This document shows, one piece after another, positions 54,788 to 63,254 of a stretch of DNA of 64,000 bases. Position numbers and translations under genes: made by a program. The DNA comes from Paenibacillus silvestris (GTDB taxonomy: Bacteria > Bacillota > Bacilli > Paenibacillales > NBRC-103111): positions 1-64,000 of the forward strand of contig NZ_WTUZ01000021.1 in assembly GCF_009882985.1 (NCBI RefSeq), written 5' to 3'. How positions within the stretch are numbered: position 1 is the stretch's first letter; each line of letters starts with the position of its first letter. Below the pieces are notes generated by a model that was given only the letters and a program-made list of their open reading frames with translations, searched no databases and had not been told where the DNA came from.

Positions 54788-55420
54788 ATGTCAGCATGGA
54801 TTGGTCAAGGGGACGTCGTTTTATTTCAAGGAGACAGCATCACAGATGCAGGACGAGTTCGTGATAACGGCAATGATTTGGGTAGAGGTTATGCCCTGAT
54901 GGCAGCGGCTCAATTCTCGGCCAAATATCCGGAGAAACAGGTGCAATTCCTCAATCGGGGAATATCGGGCAATCGTGTGGTGGATTTGCAGCAGCGCTGG
55001 GATCAAGACTGCTTGAATTTGAAGCCGAATTTAGTATCTATCTATATTGGAATTAACGATACGTGGAGACGTTATGATCGTAATGATCCGACCTCGACGG
55101 AGAGTTACGAAGCGGGCTACCGTGATTTGCTGACGCAAACAGCAGAGACAGGCGCAAAGCTTGTGCTTATTGAACCTTTTGTGCTGCCTGTACCCGAAGA
55201 TCGCAAACAGTGGAGAGAAGACCTTGATCCCAAAATCACGGTGGTCCGTGAATTAGCCAGAGAGTTCGATGCACGTCTAGTGTGTTTGGATGGTTTATTT
55301 GCTCAAGCTTCTACGAGAGCTGAAAGCGCATTCTGGGCGCCGGACGGCGTACACCCATCTCCTGCCGGGCATGCTCTTATTGCCAAAGCTTGGCTGCAAG
55401 CCGTAGGTGCTGTGGAGTAA
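54788..55420 (+). CDS. SGNH/GDSL-family hydrolase
   Basis: 210 aa. Block I VLFQGDSITDAGR (Ser nucleophile), block II Gly in NRGISGNRV, block III GINDTW and block V DGVHPSPAGH (Asp and His) are all there. Lacks a signal peptide. Such proteins are esterases, often deacetylating sugars such as xylo-oligosaccharides. GGGGAGG precedes ATG 54788. Convergent with the AraC regulator at 55429. Confidence 0.9.
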   Translation: MSAWIGQGDVVLFQGDSITDAGRVRDNGNDLGRGYALMAAAQFSAKYPEKQVQFLNRGISGNRVVDLQQRWDQDCLNLKPNLVSIYIGINDTWRRYDRNDPTSTESYEAGYRDLLTQTAETGAKLVLIEPFVLPVPEDRKQWREDLDPKITVVRELAREFDARLVCLDGLFAQASTRAESAFWAPDGVHPSPAGHALIAKAWLQAVGAVE

Positions 55421-55428
55421 ACAGCTTC

Positions 55429-56313
55429 TTAGTCATTCAGCCATAATCCGTACTGCTGACGATATTGCAGCGGAGTGAGACCGGATTTGGCCTTGAACAT
55501 CCGGGTGAAATAGTTGGCATTGTCTACGCCAAGCTCATAAGAGATTTGAGAGATCGGCTTCACGCTTGTAGCGAGGAGCCTTTTTGCTTGCTCTATTTTT
55601 AAACTATGTACAAAATGGAGCGGTGCTTGGCCGGTCTGTTTGATAAACAATTTGCGCAGGTGTGAATCACTTAGCTGCACAAGCTCTGCAAGTTCTCTAA
55701 TTTCAGGCATGCGGCTCGGATGGGAGAGCAAATAATGGATGATCGTATGAATGCGGTTATCCATGTGTGTATAGGGAGAAATCGGCTGATCCGCCATCTC
55801 GCGATTCATCAATTCATAGAGAATGCGCAGGAGAGAGGACTGCATGAGGAGGGAAATCACCGGGGAATTGTCCCCGATATGGGTTAGCATATCATGAATC
55901 GGGGACTGCACACTGTGCTGCGCCTGATCGAATACAACAGGCAAATTAAGCACATGCCCCCAGCTTCGATTGCTCAGTAGAGAGATTTCAGCATCGAAAT
56001 TAATACTAGTCAGCGCAAGCCTACTAGAAATCGCATGATAGCTAATATCGGTATGAGCAGGCAGGATGCAGATCTGACCTTCCTTACAGGTATACCGGAT
56101 TTGATCGACTTCCAGCAGGAAGCTGCCATGCTGCACGATCCACAGAACGGAATGATGCAGCGTGCGGTGACTGGCTTGCCATTTGTAGTCCAGTTCGTAC
56201 TGTTTAATATGCAAGAAACGAATATCGAGAGAGTCAATAATCAATTGATAAGAGTTCAAAGTACCAGCCACCTCGCTTTGCATTCCGCTTGTCTTTTTAG
56301 CCCATTGTAGCAT
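55429..56313 (-). CDS. AraC-family regulator
   Basis: 294 aa. N-terminal cupin-like arm (HHSVLWIVQHGSFLLEVDQI; GQICILPAHTDISYHAI) and C-terminal double HTH ~190-290 (MPEIRELAELVQLSDSHLRKLFIKQTGQAP; KPISQISYELGVDNANYFTRMFK). ATG 56283 is an alternative start, as neither has a strong ribosome site. Just downstream of the PhyH-type gene at 56366 on the same strand, it may be co-transcribed with it or divergently regulate other sugar genes. Confidence 0.85.
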   Translation of the reverse strand: MLQWAKKTSGMQSEVAGTLNSYQLIIDSLDIRFLHIKQYELDYKWQASHRTLHHSVLWIVQHGSFLLEVDQIRYTCKEGQICILPAHTDISYHAISSRLALTSINFDAEISLLSNRSWGHVLNLPVVFDQAQHSVQSPIHDMLTHIGDNSPVISLLMQSSLLRILYELMNREMADQPISPYTHMDNRIHTIIHYLLSHPSRMPEIRELAELVQLSDSHLRKLFIKQTGQAPLHFVHSLKIEQAKRLLATSVKPISQISYELGVDNANYFTRMFKAKSGLTPLQYRQQYGLWLND

Positions 56314-56365
56314 GAGAGAGTCCCTGAAAAAAGAACTTCCGGTCAGCTATTCCTGACGACCTCGT

Positions 56366-57130
56366 TTATTTCTGCGGTATGGTACCCCGAATGGCTTCAT
56401 TCCGATTAGGTTTGTCTTCCCCATGTACCAGATAGGTGCGAATACGCGATGTGTCACCGCCCCATTCCTCCATAAGGAACTTCACTTCAGGTGTTGTGTA
56501 GCGAACAGAGAAAGCTACGCGAGGTATGTTTGAGCTATTTTTTTCAGAGCCATGGAACGTTGCTTCATTAAAAAAGGCTATTTGACCAGGAGACATTTCG
56601 AGGTCAACTGCTTTAGACTCGTCAATGGCTTCAGCTGGCAAGCCTTCTGAGAAGGCACTTTGATCCGTTCCTGTAGAGACATGCGCAACATGAGCTCTGT
56701 GAGTTCCCGGAATGACCCGCAAACAGCCATTCTCACGGATGGACCAGCCAAGACTTACCCATGCGGTTGCATTAATCGCAGGTTCCATGGGCCAATAGTT
56801 GATGTCCTGATGCCAGGGAATAAATTTATCATTATTAGGTTCCTTGTACCAGAAATGCATCGCCCACAGAACCAGGTCTTCACCGAGTATTTGCTTCATT
56901 GCTGTAATAATGCTAGGGTGGGTGGCCAGTTCATAAGCCCAATGATGGTTTTGATGCCATGCGGATAGATTCATTTTGGTTGGACCGGGTTCGTACTTGG
57001 ACTGGCTTATGACATCAAAAAAACGACTATAGTACATATCGGCTTCTTGCAGAGATAATCCTTGCAGGGGACCACTGTAACCTTCGTCGCGAAATTGGTC
57101 GATGGAGAAGGGGCTTCCTTTAGTAATCAT
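56366..57130 (-). CDS. PhyH-family Fe(II)/2-oxoglutarate dioxygenase
   Basis: 254 aa: metal ligands in WHQDINYW and ATFHGSEKN; CLRVIPGTHRAHVAH and the Arg of PRVAFSVRYTT bind 2-oxoglutarate. Different from the enzyme at 38780 and closer to ectoine-hydroxylase-like members, but the substrate is unknown. ATG 57130 follows GGAGG; the frame extends to 57202 without another good site. Confidence 0.85.
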   Translation of the reverse strand: MITKGSPFSIDQFRDEGYSGPLQGLSLQEADMYYSRFFDVISQSKYEPGPTKMNLSAWHQNHHWAYELATHPSIITAMKQILGEDLVLWAMHFWYKEPNNDKFIPWHQDINYWPMEPAINATAWVSLGWSIRENGCLRVIPGTHRAHVAHVSTGTDQSAFSEGLPAEAIDESKAVDLEMSPGQIAFFNEATFHGSEKNSSNIPRVAFSVRYTTPEVKFLMEEWGGDTSRIRTYLVHGEDKPNRNEAIRGTIPQK

Positions 57131-57368
57131 TTGCAAAACCTCCAGTAAAGTTAGTTTGGAATTCCTTATAACCTTATTGTAAGATGACGACGAAAAAAAC
57201 ATAAGTGACGAAAACGATTATGAATAGCACAAAACGATTATTTGTAAGGCGCCTGGTGAATGTCGCTAATCGCCAAAATGGGAGGAATACAGCCATGTTT
57301 GGCGAATAGTATATTTTGTAATTTCAAGCAATAGATATAGACGTTGTGATGGGTAAAGGGGTCAACGA

Positions 57369-59045
57369 ATGAAACAATTACTAGATGCAAGCTTACTCCT
57401 ACACATGCTTGATGATATTGAAGATTCGATTTACATCATGAGAGTGGATGGCGCCGAATTGAAGTACTACTACGTGAACCGGTCTGCGACACAATTTAGT
57501 GGGAGAACCATGGAAGACGTAGGGCTGACATTTTTTGATACGAATGCAAGTCATATGGCCAACTATTTACATAAGAAATACATGAGAGTGGTTAAAGAGC
57601 GGCGTACGGTTAAATATGAAGATGGTTTTGTGCTGCCTAATGGCATGTTAAGCGGGGAAAGCATTCTGACCCCTATTTTTGATGAAAACGATAACCTGAC
57701 CTATATATTCACCGTAACGCGTGACATTACTGAACGTAAAATTCATGAAAATTTACTCTATGATTATGCGTATCATGACGAGCTTAGCAAGCTGTACAAC
57801 CGGAGATACTTGTTCGAGCATGTGATGCATCCTGCAACCTTGTACTTGCTTGATTTAGATGATTTCAAAAATATCAATGATATGTTCGGGCATGATGTAG
57901 GAGATACCGTTCTCGTAGAGGTCGCGAATCGTCTCATTCAACAGTTTGGCAGTCCTTATATACTGGTACGTCTGGGTGGAGATGAGTTTATCGTTGTAGC
58001 CAGTCAAGAATTGGAGCTGGCAGAACAGACCGCAGAACAGATAGCAGAACAGACCGCGGATAAAATTATTCAGCTCTTTCAGAAACCTTTCAACGTTAAC
58101 GATCGGCAAATGAAGTTAAGTGTGAGCATTGGGGTATCTCGGCAAGTGGCAGATGAGACTATTCAAACCCTGCTTAAGCAAGCGGATATTGCCTTATATA
58201 AGGCTAAGGGTGCTGGGAGAAAAAGATTCCACATTTACGAAGCCGCTTACAAATACGATCATGTTGAAAATTTTATTCACGAGCTTGCGCTTTCACACGC
58301 GATTGAAAAAGAGGAGCTGTATGTGCAGTATCAGCTGATCTATCATCCGGCGAAGCAAGTGGTGATCGGGGCGGAGGCGCTATTGCGATGGAATTGCAGC
58401 GCCAGGGGGATCGTCCAACCCAATAACTTTATACCTGTTGCTGAGGAAACAGGGTTAATTGTTGATATTGGGTACTGGGTAATTCGGCAAGCCTGCAAGG
58501 ATTGGCATCTTCTACAAAAGGAATATGGTGACGAGTTTAAATTATCAGTCAACATTTCCAGGGTTCAGTTGAACGAAGAAGATTTCGTTGATCAAATTAT
58601 GCAAATCGTTCGGGAAGAGGAGGTTGCTCCTCCTTCCATAGAGCTTGAAATTACGGAAAGCACGACCGTACATTCGATGCAGGATGTTCAGCAAACACTG
58701 CATAGGCTGCGTGCTCATGGTTTTACCATCGCGTTGGATGATTTTGGAACCGGTTATTCCTCGCTGAGCATGTTAACCTTGCTGCCAATTGATAAATTGA
58801 AAATTGACAGATCCTTCGTTGCGGATGGCAATGCTCCGTTAATCGCTGCGATGCTGGCTATGGCCAGCGCACTGCAGTTGCAAGTTATCGCCGAAGGCAT
58901 TGAAACGTATGAGCAGTACATGATGCTGAAGGAAATGGGATGTTGGGGCGTTCAAGGCTATTATATCAATAGGCCGATGAATCGAGATTTACTTCCGAAG
59001 CAGACGGAGATAGGACGAGCAGCTGGCATTACTACGCGAGAATGA
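57369..59045 (+). CDS. PAS-GGDEF-EAL cyclic-di-GMP turnover protein
   Basis: 558 aa cytoplasmic. PAS at ~8-120 (YYVNRSATQFSGRTMEDVG), GGDEF domain ~130-295 with an intact LGGDEFIVVA active site, and EAL domain ~300-550 with GAEALLRW, and DDFGTGYSSL, both conserved. Both cyclase and phosphodiesterase halves look functional. The weak ribosome site (AAAGGGG ten bases ahead) is acceptable. It has no membrane segment; the sensory input is through PAS. Confidence 0.9.
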   Translation: MKQLLDASLLLHMLDDIEDSIYIMRVDGAELKYYYVNRSATQFSGRTMEDVGLTFFDTNASHMANYLHKKYMRVVKERRTVKYEDGFVLPNGMLSGESILTPIFDENDNLTYIFTVTRDITERKIHENLLYDYAYHDELSKLYNRRYLFEHVMHPATLYLLDLDDFKNINDMFGHDVGDTVLVEVANRLIQQFGSPYILVRLGGDEFIVVASQELELAEQTAEQIAEQTADKIIQLFQKPFNVNDRQMKLSVSIGVSRQVADETIQTLLKQADIALYKAKGAGRKRFHIYEAAYKYDHVENFIHELALSHAIEKEELYVQYQLIYHPAKQVVIGAEALLRWNCSARGIVQPNNFIPVAEETGLIVDIGYWVIRQACKDWHLLQKEYGDEFKLSVNISRVQLNEEDFVDQIMQIVREEEVAPPSIELEITESTTVHSMQDVQQTLHRLRAHGFTIALDDFGTGYSSLSMLTLLPIDKLKIDRSFVADGNAPLIAAMLAMASALQLQVIAEGIETYEQYMMLKEMGCWGVQGYYINRPMNRDLLPKQTEIGRAAGITTRE

Positions 59046-59412
59046 GTGGTGCTCTCACGCATGGCTATGGGGAACTACAGTCCGCTATTCCGCTGTAAAA
59101 GCACGATTTCCTAGTGCGAGAGGAACTGTGGTCCGTTATAGTGCCAGTTTCACCCGAAATACGTGTCATGGATGCAGAATAGCGCCCTGTAGTTCCGTTC
59201 AGTAAACCTTAGCGATATTCTCGCTAGGGTTTTTGACATTTGTTATTGGCAGATGAGGGTGGAAGGTGGCTGTGCGGGACCGATTGCTCCATAACTTTTC
59301 TCATTACGTGAAGTTAACTTAGTTACCTCGAAGTAACTCATTTTCTAACACCTGGCAATCAGTTATACTCGTGAAGGTAGGGCATGTTCTGATTACAAAG
59401 GAGGCTTTTCAA
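59046..59412. repeat. Spacer with inverted-repeat element (59070-59196)
   Basis: GGAACTACAGTCCGCTATT at 59071 and its near reverse complement AATAGCGCCCTGTAGTTCC at 59178-59196 bound an element related to 8785-8960; an inner GGAACTGTGGTCCG copy is also shared. The rest (59197-59412) holds a small CTAGCG/CTAGGG reiteration and the leader of the next gene. Confidence 0.6.
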
Positions 59413-59835
59413 GTGGGTACTAACGAGAAAATAGGCGGCGGGGGCTTTCACCATCTTGCGTTAAGAGCGAATGATTTTGAAGCTACAGTGAAATTTTATA
59501 CCGAAGGCTTAGGGTTTACCGTAAAGACAAGCTGGGGTGAAGGCGACAAAAGAATCATCTTGCTGGACGCCGGAGACGGTAACTATATGGAGGTTTTTGC
59601 TGGAGGAAAAGGTGAAGAGAAGCCTGAAGGTTCTTACTTCCACGTTGCTTTCCGCAGCAATGATGTAGACAAAGCGGTTGCTGCAGCGGTTGCCGCTGGC
59701 GCGGTTGTGACTATAGACCCCAAGGACGCTGTCTTAGGCAGCAATCCATCTACGCCGGTTAGAATTGCTTTTGTTAAAGGCTTGAATGGTGAAATCCTTG
59801 AGTTTTTCCAAAGCACGGGAGAAAACCCGTTGTAA
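59413..59835 (+). CDS. VOC (glyoxalase/bleomycin-resistance) family protein
   Basis: About 140 aa. Two beta-alpha-beta-beta-beta repeats: FHHLALRANDFEATVKFYTEGLGF, MEVFAGG with a Glu metal ligand, YFHVAFRSNDVDKAV and ILEFFQS. Ligands His/Glu are in place for a metal. Reaction unknown. GTG 59413 follows AAAGGAGG; the frame from 59371 is unsupported. Confidence 0.85.
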   Translation: MGTNEKIGGGGFHHLALRANDFEATVKFYTEGLGFTVKTSWGEGDKRIILLDAGDGNYMEVFAGGKGEEKPEGSYFHVAFRSNDVDKAVAAAVAAGAVVTIDPKDAVLGSNPSTPVRIAFVKGLNGEILEFFQSTGENPL

Positions 59836-59842
59836 CATCGCA

Positions 59843-59886
59843 GTGCTCTCCTTTTCAGACCAACTGAATTGGGGGGCTTTTTTTGC
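59843..59886 (+). terminator. Probable terminator
   Basis: GCTCTCC pairs imperfectly with GGGGGGC around CCAACTGAATTGG, followed by T7. Confidence 0.5.
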
Positions 59887-59943
59887 AATAAAGAGGGGGT
59901 ATGATACAATTTTGATGAAAGACGAGCGTGTTGGAGGGAAACG

Positions 59944-60912
59944 ATGAAAGCATTAATATTTGAACAATTTGGCGGACCAGAAGTGCTTCGATATGCAGAA
60001 ATCCCTGATCCTAGCTTGGCATTAGGGCATATCATTGTGAGAACCAAGGCGATTGGACTCAATTTCGCAGATGTGTATCGTAGACGCGGAAACTATCATT
60101 TGGCTGGAAAACCACCTTATATACTAGGTTATGAGGGGGCTGGAGTCGTTGAGCAAGTTTCACCGGAGGTTGCACATATTCAAGTTGGCGACCGTATCGC
60201 CTTCTGCGACGTCCCTTATGCGAACAGTGAGCTGGTCGTCGTGCCTGTTGAACGGGCTATACCGGTGCCATCCGATATTACCTTCGAACAAGCCGCTGGC
60301 ATCCTTCTTCAAGGCATGACGGCGCATTACTTAATCAATGACAGCTATTTGGTGAAGGCAGGCGATGATATCGTCGTTCATGCCGCAGCGGGAGGCGTTG
60401 GCCAACTATTGATTCAACTCGCCAAGAGTAAAGGGGCAAGAGTCATCGGTTTGACCTCGTCGGCCACCAAACAGGCCGCCGCTCTGCAAGCTGGGGCGGA
60501 TGTCGTTTTCGGTTACGACACGGAGTGGGCGCAAGAAGTGATTCGTTTCACGGAGGAGAATGAGGGGGCTAGCGTTGTTTACGATTCCGTTGGCTCCACG
60601 TTGATGGAAAGCTTTGCGGCTGTGAGAACGAAGGGGACGGTCGTTTTCTATGGCATGGCAGGTGGAGATCCGCCGCATGTAGATCCAAGAATGCTCATGG
60701 ATTCTTCCAAGACACTAACTGGCGGCGATTTGTGGAACCATGTGACCTCATTGGCTAATCGAATTGAGCGCGCGGAGGCTTTGTACCAAGCCTTGCGCGA
60801 TGGCGTCATTCTGATGGGCGGCGTGACGAGCTTTCCTTTGAGAGATGGGGCTGAGGCGCATCGATTAATTGAGAGTAGACAGAGCACAGGGAAAATTTTG
60901 CTCATCCCATAA
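59944..60912 (+). CDS. NADPH:quinone oxidoreductase-like, zinc-free MDR protein
   Basis: 322 aa medium-chain reductase: MKALIFEQFGGPEVLRYAEIPDP, NFADVYRRRGNY, and the cofactor motif HAAAGGVGQLLIQLAK. Catalytic zinc ligands are absent, so it belongs to the quinone reductase branch. GGAGGG precedes ATG 59944. Monocistronic, with a strong terminator. Confidence 0.9.
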   Translation: MKALIFEQFGGPEVLRYAEIPDPSLALGHIIVRTKAIGLNFADVYRRRGNYHLAGKPPYILGYEGAGVVEQVSPEVAHIQVGDRIAFCDVPYANSELVVVPVERAIPVPSDITFEQAAGILLQGMTAHYLINDSYLVKAGDDIVVHAAAGGVGQLLIQLAKSKGARVIGLTSSATKQAAALQAGADVVFGYDTEWAQEVIRFTEENEGASVVYDSVGSTLMESFAAVRTKGTVVFYGMAGGDPPHVDPRMLMDSSKTLTGGDLWNHVTSLANRIERAEALYQALRDGVILMGGVTSFPLRDGAEAHRLIESRQSTGKILLIP

Positions 60913-60918
60913 ATTATA

Positions 60919-60971
60919 GGGCCATTGCACCCGCGAAGTGAATGTTCATCTTCGCGGGTGCGATGGCCCTA
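60919..60971. terminator. Strong stem-loop terminator between convergent genes
   Basis: GGGCCAT-GCACCCGCGAAG pairs with CTTCGCGGGTGC-ATGGCCC, about 19 bp, followed by TATTC on the right and A/T on the left. Confidence 0.8.
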
Positions 60972-61028
60972 TTCATTCAGTACCTCGAAATAGAAGAACT
61001 GTGGTTTCTCGTCTTTTCAATTTGTTAA

Positions 61029-61799
61029 CTACCCTTCAGCATTCCCTCGGCGCACCTCAAGGCCCTGCTCCGAATACTTCGCAATTAACGTATCGTCGGC
61101 CTCAGCATCCGTGATCAATAGATCAATCTCCTTCAGCGAAGCAAACGAAATCAGCGCAGTCTGATCAAATTTCGTATGATCGGTGAGAAGAATCTTCTTC
61201 TTCGAAGCTTTGATCATTCGCTTCTTCAGCTCTGCTTCATCCCGGTGAAATACAGAGATGCCACGTTCCAAGTCGATGCCCGTGCATCCAAGGAAAGCAA
61301 TATCCACATTAAGCTCATCCACCATCTGAATGGCGCTAGGCCCAATGATCGTATAAGTGCCTTTGCGGCGATATCCGCCTAATATGCATAGCTCAATATG
61401 AGGACTTTCCGCTAAAGTAGCGGCTATTTTCGTGTCATTCGTAATGACGGTTAAGCTGCGGTATTGGATGAGCTTCGCAAGCTCCAGCGTCGTAGAGCCT
61501 CCATCGAGCAATATGATCTGGCCGTCCTCAATCCATTGATAGGCCTCCGCGGCGATCTGTTCTTTCTCTGCTTGCTGGCGGACTCTTCGTTTGTGAATCG
61601 GCAGCATCGAATTCGAGCTTTCGACGAGAACCGCTCCTCCATGTACTCTTTTCAAAATACCGGAAGCTTCTAATTTCTCTAGATCCTCGCGAATGGTTTT
61701 TTCCGTCACCTGATAGGCTTTGCTCAGCTCAGAAACCTTGATTGATCCTGCCTGATTAAGCAGTTCGATGATTTTGGAATGTCTAACCTCGGATAACAT
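61029..61799 (-). CDS. DeoR-family transcriptional regulator
   Basis: 256 aa. DeoR HTH ~5-60 (HSKIIELLNQAGSIKVSELSKAYQVTEKTIREDL) and sugar-phosphate-binding ISOCOT-like domain (IILLDGGSTTLELAKLI; TNDTKIAATLA). ATG 61799 is chosen because GGGAG is six bases ahead. Divergent from the Gfo/Idh/MocA-sugar isomerase genes at 62160, which it probably represses until a phosphorylated sugar binds. Confidence 0.9.
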   Translation of the reverse strand: MLSEVRHSKIIELLNQAGSIKVSELSKAYQVTEKTIREDLEKLEASGILKRVHGGAVLVESSNSMLPIHKRRVRQQAEKEQIAAEAYQWIEDGQIILLDGGSTTLELAKLIQYRSLTVITNDTKIAATLAESPHIELCILGGYRRKGTYTIIGPSAIQMVDELNVDIAFLGCTGIDLERGISVFHRDEAELKKRMIKASKKKILLTDHTKFDQTALISFASLKEIDLLITDAEADDTLIAKYSEQGLEVRRGNAEG

Positions 61800-62014
61800 C
61801 GTTCTCCCGCCTTCTATCATTTTTCAAAAAATTAGTGATGTGCATTTGTGTTTGTTCTCGTTTGTTTGATTGGTTATTAGAGTATAACAAAATTGGCAGC
61901 AATAATATACCCAAACGCATACAAAGAAAGCCCATAGGCAATCACCCCTTGGATTTGTTTCCTGCTGTTTGGCCGGATGAACTCGAAAACAGTGTCGATG
62001 TGAGCTGAGAAATG

Positions 62015-62050
62015 GACCTGGCGCTGCTTTCGATTGGCGCTGGGTCTTTT
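62015..62050 (+). terminator. Terminator-like hairpin in the leader of the oxidoreductase operon
   Basis: GACCTGGCGC pairs with GCGCTGGGTC (two G-U), followed by TTTTATTATTTT. No rightward gene ends before it, so it may act as an attenuator or end an antisense or short leader RNA; 61800-62014 holds no other clear feature. Confidence 0.45.
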
Positions 62051-62096
62051 ATTATTTTGAACAAATAGTCCATGCACTTGCTCATTCTATACATTC

Positions 62097-62127
62097 AACC
62101 TAGGTGAAAACCATGGTATTCTAGGTT
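62097..62127. promoter_or_regulatory. Inverted repeat, possible DeoR-family operator
   Basis: AACCTAG (62097-62103) and CTAGGTT (62121-62127), with a second ACC...GGT pair between, precede the 62160 gene by 32 bases. Candidate site for the adjacent DeoR regulator. Confidence 0.35.
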
Positions 62128-62159
62128 TATAAGACAACCAAGGGAGGCAAGAAATTGCT

Positions 62160-63224
62160 ATGAGTATGAACAAGTTGAATATTGGTGTAATTGGAGCAGG
62201 TTCGATTTCCGAGTTGCATTTCGATTCCTACGTGAAACAGGCTAACGCTAATTTATATGCAGTATGCGATCTTAATCGCCAAAGAGCTGAGGAAAAAGCA
62301 GCAAAGTATAACGTTGAGAATATCTATACGGACTATCATGAATTGCTCGCTAATCCAGACATAGATGCTGTTAGTATTTGTACATGGAATAATACACATG
62401 CTGAGATCAGCATTGCAGCCTTGCGCGCTGGCAAACACGTTCTCGTAGAGAAACCGCTTTGCAAAACGGTGGAGGAAGCGCTTCGTATTCAAGACGCTGT
62501 CCGTGAAACGGGCAAAACGCTGCAAGTAGGTTTTGTCCGCAGATATGATGCCAATGCTCAACTGGTCAAATCCTTCATTGACAACGATAATTTGGGTGAA
62601 ATTTATTACGCAAAAGCGTCCTGTCTGCGCCGTTTAGGCAACCCTGGTGGTTGGTTCGCGGATACGGAGCGTTCTGGCGGAGGACCTTTGATTGATATTG
62701 GCGTGCATGTCATTGACCTATGCTGGTATATGATGGGCAGACCGAAGCCGGTTTCTGTCAGCGGGAATACGTATAATAAGCTTGGAAACCGCGCGAATGT
62801 TCGCAATCTTTCCTTTTATAAAGCGGCTGATTATGATGTGGCTCACAATACGGTTGAAGATATGGCAAATGCCTTAATTCGCTTTGAGAATGGAGCATCT
62901 CTGCTGGTTGATGTCAGCTTTACGCTGCATGCCAAAAAGGATGAGATCGCTGTTAAGCTTTATGGGGACAAGGGTGGCGTGGAAATTGAGCCTGAGCTTG
63001 TTTTTGTAACAGAGATGAACGATACGATTCTGAATATGTCCCCGCAAACGGATGCGAAATCGATTAATGTACCGCAAGCTTTTCAAAATGAAATTAATCA
63101 TTTCATCGAGAGCTGCCAAACGGGCCGTACACCGATAAGCCCTGTTGAAGACGGCGTTAACATGATGAAGATGCTGTGCGGTATTTATGAATCGGCTGCG
63201 AAAGGCCAAGAAATCAAATTATAG
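62160..63224 (+). CDS. Gfo/Idh/MocA-family NAD(P)-dependent sugar oxidoreductase
   Basis: 354 aa. Rossmann motif NIGVIGAGSISELHFDSY, then the EKPLCKTVEEAL motif with the conserved Lys and the active-site His in DIGVHVIDLCWYMMG. Family members oxidise inositols, sugars or sugar derivatives. GGGAGG is about twelve bases ahead. First gene of an operon with the sugar isomerase/epimerase that follows; the pair resembles myo-inositol or related polyol catabolism. Confidence 0.9.
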   Translation: MSMNKLNIGVIGAGSISELHFDSYVKQANANLYAVCDLNRQRAEEKAAKYNVENIYTDYHELLANPDIDAVSICTWNNTHAEISIAALRAGKHVLVEKPLCKTVEEALRIQDAVRETGKTLQVGFVRRYDANAQLVKSFIDNDNLGEIYYAKASCLRRLGNPGGWFADTERSGGGPLIDIGVHVIDLCWYMMGRPKPVSVSGNTYNKLGNRANVRNLSFYKAADYDVAHNTVEDMANALIRFENGASLLVDVSFTLHAKKDEIAVKLYGDKGGVEIEPELVFVTEMNDTILNMSPQTDAKSINVPQAFQNEINHFIESCQTGRTPISPVEDGVNMMKMLCGIYESAAKGQEIKL

Positions 63225-63254
63225 ACCGGTAGAAACTAGCATGGAGGTACTCAC

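Noticed and set aside
61877-62077. 66-residue minus-strand frame ending in a hydrophobic stretch
   Set aside because: The tail could be one membrane helix (a GTG-started 22-residue peptide is conceivable), but there is no convincing ribosome site and it overlaps a terminator-like hairpin.
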